From positions 124,001 through 188,000 of the forward strand of contig CAJPOT010000005.1 in assembly GCA_905372355.1 (NCBI GenBank): a stretch of DNA of 64,000 nucleotides, in the 5' to 3' direction. The DNA is from an uncultured Selenomonas sp. (GTDB lineage Bacteria > Bacillota > Negativicutes > Selenomonadales > Selenomonadaceae). The notes below the pieces were generated by a model. It had not been told where the DNA came from, searched no databases, and worked only from the letters and a program-made list of their open reading frames with translations. Shown piece after piece: positions 1 to 8,173 of this stretch (its first letter is position 1; every line of letters starts with the position of its first letter). The position numbers and the translations under genes are program-made.

Positions 1-780
1 TCACTGGCGAACTACTATGCGGCAAACGAGGCGCTTCATGCCAAGGTCGATATCGTGCTCTCGACGGCGGGCGAGCGTCATGCGCTCGATCGGCTTGGAT
101 TGCCGCAGGGCATGTACGAGCGAAGGGATTTTCCCGATGTCGATCCGAAGCTTCTGGGATTCACCTGTCAGGATGTACTTAAGGAGAGACGCGGCGAATA
201 CGACTACTACTGCTACATGGAGGACGACCTCGTCGTGCACGATCCGCTGTTCTTCCAAAAGCTCGCGTGGTTCGATGCGTTCTTCGGCCCGGACGCCGTG
301 CTTTTGCCGCATCGTTTCGAGTACAATGAGCGCTGCGTATTCCCCAAAGGGTATGTGGAGACGGACGGCTTCGAGGCGGGCAGCGAGCTTGTGGAGAGGT
401 TGTCGTTTGCGCAGAAGTACATTGACTTCGCTGCGCGCCCCGTCTTGACGGCTTCCATGCCCGGCGGCGAGGTGTGCTTCGTCAAGGTGCGCAATCCGCA
501 TTCGGGATGCTTCTTCTTGACGGCGGAGCAGTTTGAGCGCTGGCTGAGCCGGCCCTATTACGGCGAGCGCACGGGAGAGTTCTCCTCGACGTTCGAGAGT
601 CCTGCCACGTGGGGACTCATACGCACCTTCAGTGTTTACAAGAGTGACTTTCCCATGGCGGCGTTCTTTGAGATCGAGCATGCGGGCGCACGCTTTTTGG
701 GGCAGAGCCTTTCGCATGAGCCGCAAAAGCGCATTGACGCGTCGTCCTTTGCGAGGGAAGGCATCCATTTCTCGTTTTGA
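1..780 (+). CDS. Putative glycosyltransferase, 5' end outside window
   Basis: The reading frame is open from base 1 to a TGA at 778-780, so the start lies upstream and about 259 residues are visible. An acidic motif (MEDDLVVHDP), preceded by aromatic residues (YDYYCY), resembles the metal/nucleotide-sugar binding DXD region of glycosyltransferases. A later stretch rich in Phe, Gly and Cys (HSGCFFLTAEQF) would fit a conserved acceptor-site segment. No membrane segment is visible. The gene is followed directly by a terminator and by a convergent operon on the other strand, so it is the last gene of its own unit. The family assignment rests on general resemblance and could be wrong; 'hypothetical protein' is the conservative alternative. 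Confidence 0.6.
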   Translation, partial: SLANYYAANEALHAKVDIVLSTAGERHALDRLGLPQGMYERRDFPDVDPKLLGFTCQDVLKERRGEYDYYCYMEDDLVVHDPLFFQKLAWFDAFFGPDAVLLPHRFEYNERCVFPKGYVETDGFEAGSELVERLSFAQKYIDFAARPVLTASMPGGEVCFVKVRNPHSGCFFLTAEQFERWLSRPYYGERTGEFSSTFESPATWGLIRTFSVYKSDFPMAAFFEIEHAGARFLGQSLSHEPQKRIDASSFAREGIHFSF

Positions 781-797
781 TGCAGGAGTAAGACATA

Positions 798-829
798 AAA
801 AAAGCCCGCTTTCGCGGGCTTTTTTTATG
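798..829. terminator. Bidirectional intrinsic terminator
   Basis: A GC-rich stem (AGCCCGC / GCGGGCT, 803-809 and 814-820, loop TTTC) is flanked by an A-run on the left and a T-run on the right. It can therefore stop transcripts from both the upstream gene and the convergent TPM gene. Confidence 0.85.
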
Positions 830-1633
830 TCAATATTTTCCGCCACCACCGCCGTGGCTTTCATCGCGGCTCGAAGTGTCTTTTCCTTGCTTTTTGGGCT
901 TTTCGTGCCGTGTGACGTTCATGTAGAGGAAGGAGTCGCGGTTTTCTGTCAGATGCAGTCCTTCGTGACTCAGATAGGCGTCGGCTTCCGTTGCCGAGGT
1001 GACGTTGCTCATCGAGGCGATGAGGCTGCTGCGCACGAGGTAGAATACACCGCCTGCGAGCACGACGGCGATGCCTAGGGCGATGAAGCTGAAACCTGCC
1101 TTGGGGTCGAAGGGTTTGCCTTCCTTTTCATAGTAGGTGAGCATTTCATCAGCTGCAGCGGCGTAGGCTTTGAATCCCGCCGCATAGTCGTCCTTCTTGA
1201 ACGACGGCAGGAACTTGCCCGAAAGGTAGTCCGTACCGATGTCGTCGGTGATGCGGCTCTTCATCTTCTTGTCTGTCGCGAGATACCAGTCGCGCTCTTT
1301 CGGCGCGACAAGGAGAACGAGGGCGCCATTTTCCGTGCCTACTGCGAATTTGTCAGCGAATCTGTTCGCGACTGTGCCCGCTTTCTCCCCCTTGAGGTCT
1401 TTGACTGTGTAGACGACGATACGCGCTTTGTGTGCCGTTCCGATGTCGGCAAGCGTCTTTTTGAGTGAGGATTCGTCCGCATCGCTCAAGAGTCCCGCAT
1501 CATCCATGACGCATGCGTCCGCCTGTGCGCGACTCTTTTCAGCCGCCTCGCTCAAGGCAGGGGCGGCGAGTGCGAGCAAAAGGATGAGGGAGAGGAGGAC
1601 GGCGCTGAAGAAGTTTCTTTGTTCACGTTTCAT
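830..1633 (-). CDS. TPM-domain membrane-anchored protein (YgcG family)
   Basis: 267 residues. An N-terminal signal peptide (residues 1-30, hydrophobic core ending ALAAPALSEA) is followed by a TPM domain at about 40-155. This includes the typical start (DDAGLLSDADESSLKKTL) and the later VLLVAPKERDW segment. One transmembrane helix lies at about 180-205, and the tail is charged and ends in a glycine run (HGGGGGKY). TPM proteins are envelope proteins, some with phosphatase or repair-chaperone roles; the role here is unknown. It is the last gene of a leftward operon with a zinc-ribbon protein and an SPFH protein, 12 nt after its neighbour. That grouping suggests a shared membrane-surface function. 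Confidence 0.8.
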   Translation of the reverse strand: MKREQRNFFSAVLLSLILLLALAAPALSEAAEKSRAQADACVMDDAGLLSDADESSLKKTLADIGTAHKARIVVYTVKDLKGEKAGTVANRFADKFAVGTENGALVLLVAPKERDWYLATDKKMKSRITDDIGTDYLSGKFLPSFKKDDYAAGFKAYAAAADEMLTYYEKEGKPFDPKAGFSFIALGIAVVLAGGVFYLVRSSLIASMSNVTSATEADAYLSHEGLHLTENRDSFLYMNVTRHEKPKKQGKDTSSRDESHGGGGGKY

Positions 1634-1645
1634 GTGCAGCCCTCC

Positions 1646-2767
1646 TCATATTGTTCCCAAAAGGAATTTCGCGATGAAGTAGAGAATCGGCACGCTGATG
1701 AGTGAGGCGGCGAGGGGATAGAGCGTCGCCTTCCGCTTGTCGATGGGCAAGGAGCCGATGACCTTGCCTGTCTGTCCGTTCATCATGAAGGTGTAGGGCT
1801 TGCCTTCGTACTTCGTTGTGAGAATCCAGACGGGCACCATAGCGTAGCTGACGGTGCCGTCCTCCTTGATGATGCACGGCTCGCCATCGAGCGAGCAGCG
1901 GTCGTAGCCTTCGACGGTGCTTTCGAGGACGCCGAGGGCGCTTTCCGTCACGCGCTTGTCGGCGCGTGGCGCGGAGGCCTCGGCGTCGACGTCGTACTTC
2001 TCGGCGAGGAAGCCCGTGAAGTAGGCGGCCGAGAAGGGCACGAGTTCGCTGTAGTCGAATGGTTCGATGCTCTCCATGTAGGTATCGTCCATGCGTTCGC
2101 TGCCGTCGACGGGAATGCGCTCGAACTTCATCGAGCCTGTGCGCTCGCAGTCGTAGACGCTCGTTTCCGTGATGATCTCGTCCGCCGTCTCGTAGATGTT
2201 GTCCCTTTCCGCGCGGAAGGAGGCACTTGCTGTGATGGCAGAGTCGAAGAGCCAGAACGGCACGTACATCGCCTGGATTTCTTTGATGCGGTTGTTCGAT
2301 TTGAAGGAGTCGGGCAAGAGGTAGCGCTTCTCGTAGAACTTTTTGAGGGCAGCGATGGCTTCGTCCTTCGTTTTCTTGAATGGGATGACGAAATCGGGGC
2401 GCAGCATGCCGGAGAATTGCTGCGGCAGCATGTTTGGGCTGCCGCAGTAAGCGCATTCCGTCGCCATCGTGTTGCCGTCTGAGACCAGCTCCGCGCCGCA
2501 CGATGAGCATGTCTGCACCTTCATGGTGGCGGCGTCCTGCTCATCCCATTCGCCGCCTGCATTCTCTGTGTTCCAGCGCGAGTCGCGCGCTTCTGCGGCA
2601 AGACGCGCCTTTTCCTGCTCGCGCTCGAAGAGCGCTTCGACGGTCGCGATCTCAAGCTCCGTCGAGCAGTACTCGCAGGTCACATGGTCGTGACCGGGCA
2701 GGAAGGAGAGCGGTGCGCCGCAGTTGGGGCATTTGTAGCTTACCGATGTATCGGGCATTTGCTTCAC
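1646..2767 (-). CDS. Zinc-ribbon membrane protein (TFIIB-type ribbon)
   Basis: 373 residues. The N-terminus has a four-cysteine ribbon (CPNCGAPL ... CEYC) and a second at about 87-110 (CSSCGAEL ... CAYCGS). A long middle domain has the conserved pattern FVIPFKKTKDEA and YVPFWLFD seen in bacterial TFIIB-like zinc-ribbon proteins. A hydrophobic segment at about 350-370 (ending near FIAKFLLGTI) is a likely C-terminal membrane anchor. It is the middle gene of the SPFH / ribbon / TPM operon. Metal binding is predicted from the cysteines; molecular function is not known. Confidence 0.8.
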   Translation of the reverse strand: MKQMPDTSVSYKCPNCGAPLSFLPGHDHVTCEYCSTELEIATVEALFEREQEKARLAAEARDSRWNTENAGGEWDEQDAATMKVQTCSSCGAELVSDGNTMATECAYCGSPNMLPQQFSGMLRPDFVIPFKKTKDEAIAALKKFYEKRYLLPDSFKSNNRIKEIQAMYVPFWLFDSAITASASFRAERDNIYETADEIITETSVYDCERTGSMKFERIPVDGSERMDDTYMESIEPFDYSELVPFSAAYFTGFLAEKYDVDAEASAPRADKRVTESALGVLESTVEGYDRCSLDGEPCIIKEDGTVSYAMVPVWILTTKYEGKPYTFMMNGQTGKVIGSLPIDKRKATLYPLAASLISVPILYFIAKFLLGTI

Positions 2768-2791
2768 CTCGCTTACTCGTTGGAATATTGC

Positions 2792-4225
2792 TTACTGCAA
2801 GTCGTTCTCGTCGAAGGCGTCGCCGCACTCGGGGCAGAACTTCGGCGGATTCGTTGGATCTTTGGGCTGCCAGCCGCATTTGTCGCAGCGGTAGAGCGGT
2901 GCACCTGCGGGTTTCGGCTTGCCGCAGTTCGCGCAGAAGCGGCCCTGGTTTGTCGCGCCGCAGCTGCACTGCCAGCCGTCTGCTGCCGGCTGAGGCTTGC
3001 CGCAGTTCGCGCAGAACTTGCCCGTATTGCCCGACTGGCCGCAGCTGCAGTTCCAAGAGCCTGCAGGTGCCGGCTTTGGTTTGCCGCAGCCTGCGCAGAA
3101 CTTGCCCATGTTGCCTGTCTGACCGCACGAGCAGTTCCATCCGCCGGTGGCGGCTTGTTGCTGCGGCGGCTGCGGCGACTGCTGTGGCGCGAGCGGGTTG
3201 CCCTGCGGCGCTTGGCCGCCCGCAGGGCCGAAAGCACCCATGGCTCCGGCGCCGGCGTTTCCCGCCATGCCCATGCCCATGAAGCCGAAGGCGCCGCCCA
3301 TGCCGGCTTCGTTGCCCGCTGCCGTGCGCATGGCATCCGCTGTCGCCGTCGCGAGGCGGCCGGCACGCAGGTTTGGGTCACTCATGATGGCGCTGTCCTG
3401 GATCTCCTTGATGCGCTTCTCGTCCTCTTCGTCCGCCTTGACGCTCGACACGCCGAAGGAAACGATCTCGATGCCGCGCTTTTTGCCCCAGTCCTCGGAA
3501 AGCTCTGCCGACAGCTCGTTCTTGATGTCGCGTGTGTAATTGATGAGCTGCGTGTAGCGGATTCCTTTGGCGGCGATGCGCCCGAAAGCGGGCTGCAGCG
3601 CCGTCAGAAGTTCACTCTTGAGCTGGGAGTCAATTTCGCTTTTCGTGTAGACGTCCTCGACGTTGCCGCAGACGTTCGTGTAGAAGAGGATGGGGTTTGT
3701 GATGCGGTAGCTGTATTCGCCAAAGCAGCGGATGTTCACGTTCATCATGTACTGGCCGATCATCGTCTCGAACTGGATGGACTGCGGCGTGCCGTACTTG
3801 TTGCCCATGATCTCTTTCGTATTGAAGTAGTAGATGCGCTGGTCTTTCGGCGCATCGCCGCCGAAGGTGAAGCGTTTGCCAATGTTTTGGAATACCGCTT
3901 TGATGTCGCTTGCGAGGTCGCCGCCGAAGATCGTCGGCTCGGTCGAGTTGTCGTAGGTGAATTCACCGGGCTGTGCGCAGACCTCGACGACCTTTCCCTG
4001 CTCTACGATGATCATGCACTGACCTTCGTTGACGGCGATGATGGAGCCGTTCGAGATGATGTTCTCCTCGCCCGAGGTGTTGGAGCTGCGCCCGCGTGCG
4101 CTCGTACGCTTCTGCCCCTTGGCGACGAGCGAATCTTTGTCGAGGCTGTCGCAGTAGAAAAACTCTTTCCATTGATCGGACATGACGCCACCGGCGGCGC
4201 CCATAGCAGCTTGGATCAAACCCAT
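2792..4225 (-). CDS. SPFH-domain protein with four C-terminal zinc ribbons
   Basis: 477 residues. The start is the ATG read leftward from 4225 (MGLIQAAMGAAGG), chosen because AAGGAGGAG sits just upstream. The N-terminal two-thirds is an SPFH/band-7 domain of the 'virion core protein' YdjI-like type (DQWKEFFYC ... GEFTYDNSTEP ... YSYRITNP). A Gly/Pro/Gln/Ala-rich linker at about 325-370 follows. Then come four short cysteine ribbons: three near-copies of the pattern CSCG-x(5-7)-GKFCA-x-CGKP and one longer one (CDKCG ... CPECG). SPFH proteins form membrane-associated rings. First gene of the leftward operon, so probably its scaffold. The tandem ribbons look like internal duplications. Confidence 0.85.
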   Translation of the reverse strand: MGLIQAAMGAAGGVMSDQWKEFFYCDSLDKDSLVAKGQKRTSARGRSSNTSGEENIISNGSIIAVNEGQCMIIVEQGKVVEVCAQPGEFTYDNSTEPTIFGGDLASDIKAVFQNIGKRFTFGGDAPKDQRIYYFNTKEIMGNKYGTPQSIQFETMIGQYMMNVNIRCFGEYSYRITNPILFYTNVCGNVEDVYTKSEIDSQLKSELLTALQPAFGRIAAKGIRYTQLINYTRDIKNELSAELSEDWGKKRGIEIVSFGVSSVKADEEDEKRIKEIQDSAIMSDPNLRAGRLATATADAMRTAAGNEAGMGGAFGFMGMGMAGNAGAGAMGAFGPAGGQAPQGNPLAPQQSPQPPQQQAATGGWNCSCGQTGNMGKFCAGCGKPKPAPAGSWNCSCGQSGNTGKFCANCGKPQPAADGWQCSCGATNQGRFCANCGKPKPAGAPLYRCDKCGWQPKDPTNPPKFCPECGDAFDENDLQ

Positions 4226-4366
4226 GATGCATCTCCTCCTTCGTGTGACTGTACAACTATACAAGTGTATCTATGAAACTAATTCTATTGTGTGAATAAG
4301 AAATCCTTGTGGAAAGGTCGGTTTTACTCTGGGTATTTTGGTGGAATTTTCTGATGTTTATTCTTT

Positions 4367-4394
4367 TTGCAAATGTAGAAGAAATGGATATAAT
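4367..4394 (+). promoter_or_regulatory. Sigma-A-type promoter for the glutaredoxin-like gene
   Basis: TTGCAA at 4367-4372 and a perfect TATAAT at 4389-4394 with a 16-nt spacer, about 75 nt before the TTG start at 4471. Confidence 0.7.
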
Positions 4395-4470
4395 ATAGAA
4401 GAGACGACGTGTTTCGTCGTGGGATTTTTTGTCGGACGAAAAGACTCTTTAAGGGAAGGCGGTCATTCGA

Positions 4471-4755
4471 TTGAAGAAGATTACGGTGCTCTACATGGAA
4501 GGTTGTCCGTATTGCCGCAACGCGGCGCGGGCGATGGACGAATTGGAAAAGGCGTATTCGGCCTACGAGGCGGTTCCCGTCGAATGGATCGAGGAAACTC
4601 GTGAGAAAGAGAGGGCGCTGCCTTTTGCCAAGGATTATTACTATGTACCTTCGATGTTCGTAGATGGTGTGAAGCTTTATGAGGCGAAGCCCGGCGAGAG
4701 CTATGAAGAGTGCAAGCGTTGTGTCGAGGCGGTCTTTCAGGCGGCTGTAGATTGA
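4471..4755 (+). CDS. Glutaredoxin-like thiol protein
   Basis: 94 residues with a TTG start preceded by AAGGGAAGGCGG. The first strand leads directly into a CxxC redox motif (GCPYC, cysteines 12 and 15), followed by the helix and the VPSMFVDG cis-proline segment typical of the thioredoxin fold. A second cysteine pair near the C-terminus (ECKRC) is an unusual addition that might bind metal or form a second disulfide. Cytoplasmic thiol-disulfide exchange or glutaredoxin-like reduction is the likely role; the partner is not evident. It is a single-gene unit with its own promoter. Confidence 0.8.
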   Translation: MKKITVLYMEGCPYCRNAARAMDELEKAYSAYEAVPVEWIEETREKERALPFAKDYYYVPSMFVDGVKLYEAKPGESYEECKRCVEAVFQAAVD

Positions 4756-4804
4756 TGAGTGGAAATGGGGCAGTGTTTTTTACGCAATGTTTCGGGCATA
4801 GAAA

Positions 4805-4856
4805 AATCCCATCTCCATAAGCAATGCGTTTTCGCGTTGCTTATGGAGATGGGATT
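4805..4856 (-). terminator. Long hairpin terminator of rpsT
   Basis: A 24-bp stem (4805-4828 with 4833-4856, one G-U pair, loop TTTT). Read leftward it is followed by a T-run, matching the end of rpsT 20 nt away. It may also stop rightward transcripts from the glutaredoxin-like gene. Confidence 0.8.
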
Positions 4857-4876
4857 CTATCGTGTCGCTGGTGAGT

Positions 4877-5140
4877 CTACGCCATGGCGTTGACCTTGCG
4901 GGCAAGGCGCGACTTCTTGCGGGCAGCGCAGTTCTTGTGGAACACATGGTTCGCTGCAGCCTGATCGATCGTCTTGCAGGCAGCCTTCAGGAAGGACTTC
5001 GCTTCATCAGCGTTTCCTGCCTCAACGGCGTCGAGTACGTGGCGGGAAGCCGTACGAACGCGGGACTTCTCCGCAGCGTTCTTGGCGCGGCGCTTCTCAT
5101 CCTTCTTGACGCTGCGGATGGATGCTTTGATGTTCGGCAA
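4877..5140 (-). CDS. rpsT: 30S ribosomal protein S20
   Basis: 87 residues, starting at a TTG (codons for L-P-N-I-K-A-S, the usual MPNIKAS start). An upstream in-frame GTG at 5147-5149 is part of the GGGAGGTG ribosome-binding site and is not the start. The protein is Lys/Arg/Ala-rich and all-helical, the S20 pattern (SIRSVKKDEKRRAKNAA ... HKNCAARKKSRLARKVN). It binds 16S rRNA in the small subunit body. Monocistronic, with its own promoter and a long terminator. Confidence 0.95.
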   Translation of the reverse strand: MPNIKASIRSVKKDEKRRAKNAAEKSRVRTASRHVLDAVEAGNADEAKSFLKAACKTIDQAAANHVFHKNCAARKKSRLARKVNAMA

Positions 5141-5176
5141 ATGTTTCACCTCCCTTGAAGGAAATTACACTGTAGT

Positions 5177-5205
5177 ATATTAGCATGGATGGGGGGAAAA
5201 TGCAA
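5177..5205 (-). promoter_or_regulatory. Promoter of rpsT
   Basis: On the minus strand, TTGCAT (5205-5200) and TAATAT (5182-5177) are separated by 17 nt. The predicted transcript starts shortly before the S20 ribosome-binding site. Confidence 0.6.
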
Positions 5206-5288
5206 TATTTAATTTTGTGGCAGGGAAATTGGAAATAACTGCGAATGAATAAAAGGGGCTCAACAGCCGGATCAAGGGAGGTACTTCG

Positions 5289-5744
5289 ATGAAGAAAACA
5301 ATCGTCATAGGCGCAGATCATGCGGGCTATCCCATGAAGCAGTTCTTGCTGCAGCAGTTGACGGAAGCGGGCTGCAGCGTCGAGGATGCGGGCACGTATG
5401 ATGAAGCGTCCTGCAACACGCAGCCCTACGCGCAAAAGGTGGCGGAAGAGGTGGCGAAGGGCGAAGGGAAGCTTGGCATCCTCGTCTGCGGCACGGGTGC
5501 GGCGATGTGCATCATGGCGAACAAGGTCAAGGGAGCGCGTGCCGTCGTCGTGCACGACCTGTTTACGGCTCGCATGACGCGTACGCACAATGACGCTAAC
5601 ATCCTCTGCATGGGGCAGCGCGTCATAGCGAACCACATGGCCTGGGAGATAGCAAAGACGTGGCTCTCCTATGAGCCGCTTGGAGGCAAGTATGCTGAGC
5701 GGCGCGAAACCATCGCAAGGTATGAGGAAGAGCATATGAAATGA
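5289..5744 (+). CDS. rpiB: RpiB/LacAB-family sugar-phosphate isomerase
   Basis: 151 residues. The N-terminus has the family signature IGADHAGYPMKQ. The active-site loop is VCGTGAAMCIMANKVKGARA, with the catalytic cysteine in CGTG, and HDLFTARMTRTHNDAN follows with the conserved HNDAN. RpiB interconverts ribose-5-phosphate and ribulose-5-phosphate in the pentose phosphate pathway; LacA/LacB relatives act on galactose-6-phosphate. No lac genes are nearby, so RpiB is the better call. The start is preceded by AAGGGAGG at a normal distance. Length is normal. Confidence 0.9.
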   Translation: MKKTIVIGADHAGYPMKQFLLQQLTEAGCSVEDAGTYDEASCNTQPYAQKVAEEVAKGEGKLGILVCGTGAAMCIMANKVKGARAVVVHDLFTARMTRTHNDANILCMGQRVIANHMAWEIAKTWLSYEPLGGKYAERRETIARYEEEHMK

Positions 5745-5795
5745 CGAGGGTCTGTGCGCACTGCCGGAAAAAGTGGGAAGTTGTAAAAATAATGC

Positions 5796-5824
5796 TTGCG
5801 CCCCCTTTCATAATCGTGTATAAT
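5796..5824 (+). promoter_or_regulatory. Promoter of the tRNA-Asn / tRNA-Glu pair
   Basis: TTGCGC at 5796-5801 and TATAAT at 5819-5824, 17-nt spacer, 31 nt before the first tRNA. Confidence 0.65.
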
Positions 5825-5855
5825 ATCCCTTGCTGGTGCATGAGCACCGCATGAT

Positions 5856-5931
5856 TCCTCGATAGCTCAGTAGGTAGAGCGCCTGACTGTTAATCAGGTT
5901 GTCGCAGGTTCGATCCCTGCTCGAGGAGCCA
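5856..5931 (+). tRNA. tRNA-Asn (GTT)
   Basis: Cloverleaf with acceptor TCCTCGA/TCGAGGA, D-arm GCTCAG...GAGC, anticodon stem CCTGA/TCAGG with loop CTGTTAA (anticodon GTT at 5889-5891), T-arm with GGTTCGATCC, and encoded CCA at 5929-5931. Confidence 0.97.
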
Positions 5932-5936
5932 TTCTC

Positions 5937-6011
5937 GGCGCGTTGGTCAAGTGGTTAAGACACCGCCCTTTCACGGCGGCTTCACGGGTTCGAATCCCGT
6001 ACGCGTCACCA
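5937..6011 (+). tRNA. tRNA-Glu (TTC)
   Basis: Acceptor GGCGCGT/ACGCGTC (one G-U), anticodon stem CCGCC/GGCGG with loop CTTTCAC (anticodon TTC), T-loop GGTTCGAATCC, encoded CCA at 6009-6011. It lies 5 nt after tRNA-Asn in the same transcript. Confidence 0.97.
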
Positions 6012-6023
6012 TAAGGCAGAAGC

Positions 6024-6052
6024 AGCACCGTCCGATCGGGCGGTGCTTTTTT
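6024..6052 (+). terminator. Terminator of the tRNA operon
   Basis: AGCACCG / CGGTGCT stem (6024-6030 and 6041-6047) extended through TC-CGATCG-GG, followed by T6. Confidence 0.9.
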
Positions 6053-6226
6053 GTGTGCTTCCTTAGATGATTGTTGAAAAAGATAGAGAAAAGCATGCGT
6101 TAATTTTAATGAAGAGGATGCTCGCCTTTTAGGAAGGATTTTTCCTTTCCGCGACGAAGTGTTTCAGCGAACAGAGAAGATTTGACATTTTTTGAGAGAA
6201 ATTCGCGAGGAGGGTGAGGAACTGCT

Positions 6227-6853
6227 ATGCTCGTCGGTGGTGTTGTTTGTTCTATGGCGTTTTATTGTCAGCGCTGCGGCAAGATTCATGTGCACGATGT
6301 GCCGTATTTTCTCGGCGTAAAGCGCTTCTCTCTTCGCTGTGCAGGCTGCGGGCACGAGCAGGCGCTGCTGGTGCGTGGGGACAAGGGCTGCTTTGAGGTC
6401 CATGTGCCGTGCGTCGCCTGCAATAAGGAGCATGTGATTGCCTGCAGTCTCGCGCAGCTCCGGCGCATGGATCTTGAGAAGATCTATTGCAGTCGAGATC
6501 GCTTCGAACTGGGCTACATCGGAAAGCGCCGTCGCATCGAGGAACTTTTGGCGTTCAATCAGGCAGAGTTTGACAGGCTTCATCCTGCTGACGGCGCAAA
6601 TTTCATCGGCAAGCAGCAGCTTCTTCTTGAGGCGGTCAACCGTGTGCATGAGTTTGTCGCTGCGGGCGATGTCGTCTGCCCGTGCGGCAGTCATGATTTC
6701 ATCGCACATGTCGATGGTGCGTCCGTATTTCTAGAGTGTAGGGATTGCGGCAGCAGCGCCGTGATTCCTGCTGAGAGCGCGGCCGATCTTCGCCGTCTCC
6801 TGTGCGGTTCATCGATCCGTTTCCTGGCGCCGACGGTGCACAACAAGCGCTAG
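6227..6853 (+). CDS. Zinc-ribbon hypothetical protein
   Basis: 208 residues. The start at 6227 is supported by GAGGAGGGTGAGG about 7 nt upstream; an inner ATG (residue 10, MAFYCQRCG) lacks such a site. There are three or four paired-cysteine ribbons: CQRCG at 14, CAGCG near 39, CVACN near 62, then CPCGS and CRDCG near the C-terminus. Between them lies a helical region with conserved charged residues. It looks like a metal-stabilised protein; the function is not recognised. It stands alone between the tRNA terminator and the protease gene. Confidence 0.7.
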   Translation: MLVGGVVCSMAFYCQRCGKIHVHDVPYFLGVKRFSLRCAGCGHEQALLVRGDKGCFEVHVPCVACNKEHVIACSLAQLRRMDLEKIYCSRDRFELGYIGKRRRIEELLAFNQAEFDRLHPADGANFIGKQQLLLEAVNRVHEFVAAGDVVCPCGSHDFIAHVDGASVFLECRDCGSSAVIPAESAADLRRLLCGSSIRFLAPTVHNKR

Positions 6854-7060
6854 AGAATCAGAGACCTCGCAGAGACGAAAGGTATGTTTGTGAAGATAGA
6901 GACTTGCGGTGCAATCTTTGCAAAAAGATGGTCGCAGGTCTTGTTTTTTTACCGAAAAAGGATTTTCATTGAATATCGTCGAAAAGGTGTTAAAGAGTAA
7001 ACTATTGTTTATGGGTTTATGCGTAGCCGCTTCTTGATGAAAGCAAGGGAGATGATGAAA

Positions 7061-8164
7061 ATGAATACTTGGAAAAAACGTGTGGCAGCCGGACTTACAG
7101 CGGGCGTGCTCGCCTTCGGAGGAAGCTTCGCCCTGCAGCCTGCTCCTGTGGCGGATGCGGGTTGGGGCGATCTCATCGGTACGGTCATAGGCGGCTTCCA
7201 GGCAAAGGCTGAGGCGGAGAATCAAATCAAGGAACTCGACCAGACGGAGGAGGGGCGGCAGGCGCTTTTCGCCTCGTACCAAGAAGAGCTTGGCGTAGAA
7301 GAATATTCTCCGTGGGAGGGACTTTGCAGCCGTGCGATTGAACGCGTTTCGGCTGGTATCGCTAAGAGCGATCCTTCTGTCCGCGACAAGCCGTTTCTTT
7401 GGTTCATTAATCAGGACGACACCTTCAATGCCTTTTGTTCGCTCGGTCATGTGATGTCGATCAACCGCGGACTTTTCTATTATCTGCAGAATGAGGACGA
7501 AATTGCCGTCGTCTTGGGGCATGAGATGGGGCATGGAATGAAGAACCATGTGGCGGATGGTTGGCGCAAGAAGATCGACGTGGCGATCGGTGCGCAGGTT
7601 CTTGCCGATATGACGAATGCGTCGGCGGTTAGAAACGTCGTGCTCAATACGGTTGTCACGCAGATCAACCAGGTGTCGATCGGCCGTGCGCACGAATGGG
7701 AAGCAGACGGACTTGCACTCAAGTACATCACGGACGCGGGGTACAATCCCGGTGCTGCAGCCGCCGTCTGGCAGCGCTTCATGGAGCAGATGGGCGACAA
7801 TCGGCAGAATTTCGTCAGCGAGATGTTCGATCCGTCCGATCATCCGACGAACAAGGAGCGCCGTGACAAGTACATGCAGAGCGTCAAGGAGTACAGCGGC
7901 GGTCATGTCGAGGTCAAGGACGGCGTCGTTTATGTCAAGGGCAAACGATTCGTCGTTCCCGCTGAGACCGACAATATGTCGAGCGCCGAGCGCGCTTACT
8001 TCGTGCAGGGAAACTTGGCGGCGGCATACCACAACGGGCATAACAAGGAGAGTGCCTATGCGGACGGAAACGTCGTCATGCTCGGCGCACAGCCGGTCAT
8101 GACCTGCCTTAGAGGCGACGACTCCGCAGCGGCGCTCGCCGAGAAATTGAATCAGGTAAAGTGA
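7061..8164 (+). CDS. M48-family zinc metalloprotease, secreted
   Basis: 367 residues. ATG 7061 is chosen because AAGGGAG lies 9 nt upstream; ATGs at 7052 and 7055 are too close to it and 7019 lacks a site. A signal peptide spans residues 1-33 (LTAGVLAFGGSFALQ ... ADA). The catalytic zinc site HEMGH is at 154-158, and a third ligand Glu is likely in the downstream HEWEADGLAL segment. This is the YggG/LoiP-like M48 layout of periplasmic quality-control proteases. The C-terminal 100 residues are a separate small domain (VEVKDGVVYVKGKRFVV). trpB follows 9 nt later, so the two may share a transcript. Confidence 0.88.
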   Translation: MNTWKKRVAAGLTAGVLAFGGSFALQPAPVADAGWGDLIGTVIGGFQAKAEAENQIKELDQTEEGRQALFASYQEELGVEEYSPWEGLCSRAIERVSAGIAKSDPSVRDKPFLWFINQDDTFNAFCSLGHVMSINRGLFYYLQNEDEIAVVLGHEMGHGMKNHVADGWRKKIDVAIGAQVLADMTNASAVRNVVLNTVVTQINQVSIGRAHEWEADGLALKYITDAGYNPGAAAAVWQRFMEQMGDNRQNFVSEMFDPSDHPTNKERRDKYMQSVKEYSGGHVEVKDGVVYVKGKRFVVPAETDNMSSAERAYFVQGNLAAAYHNGHNKESAYADGNVVMLGAQPVMTCLRGDDSAAALAEKLNQVK

Positions 8165-8173
8165 GGAAGATGT

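Noticed and set aside
2684..4276. 530-codon open frame on the plus strand
   Set aside because: Opposite the SPFH gene; low-complexity Ala/Arg/Val translation produced by the antisense of zinc ribbons.
5147..5149. GTG start for rpsT three codons upstream
   Set aside because: It is part of the GGGAGGTG ribosome-binding site; the TTG at 5140 gives the normal S20 N-terminus.
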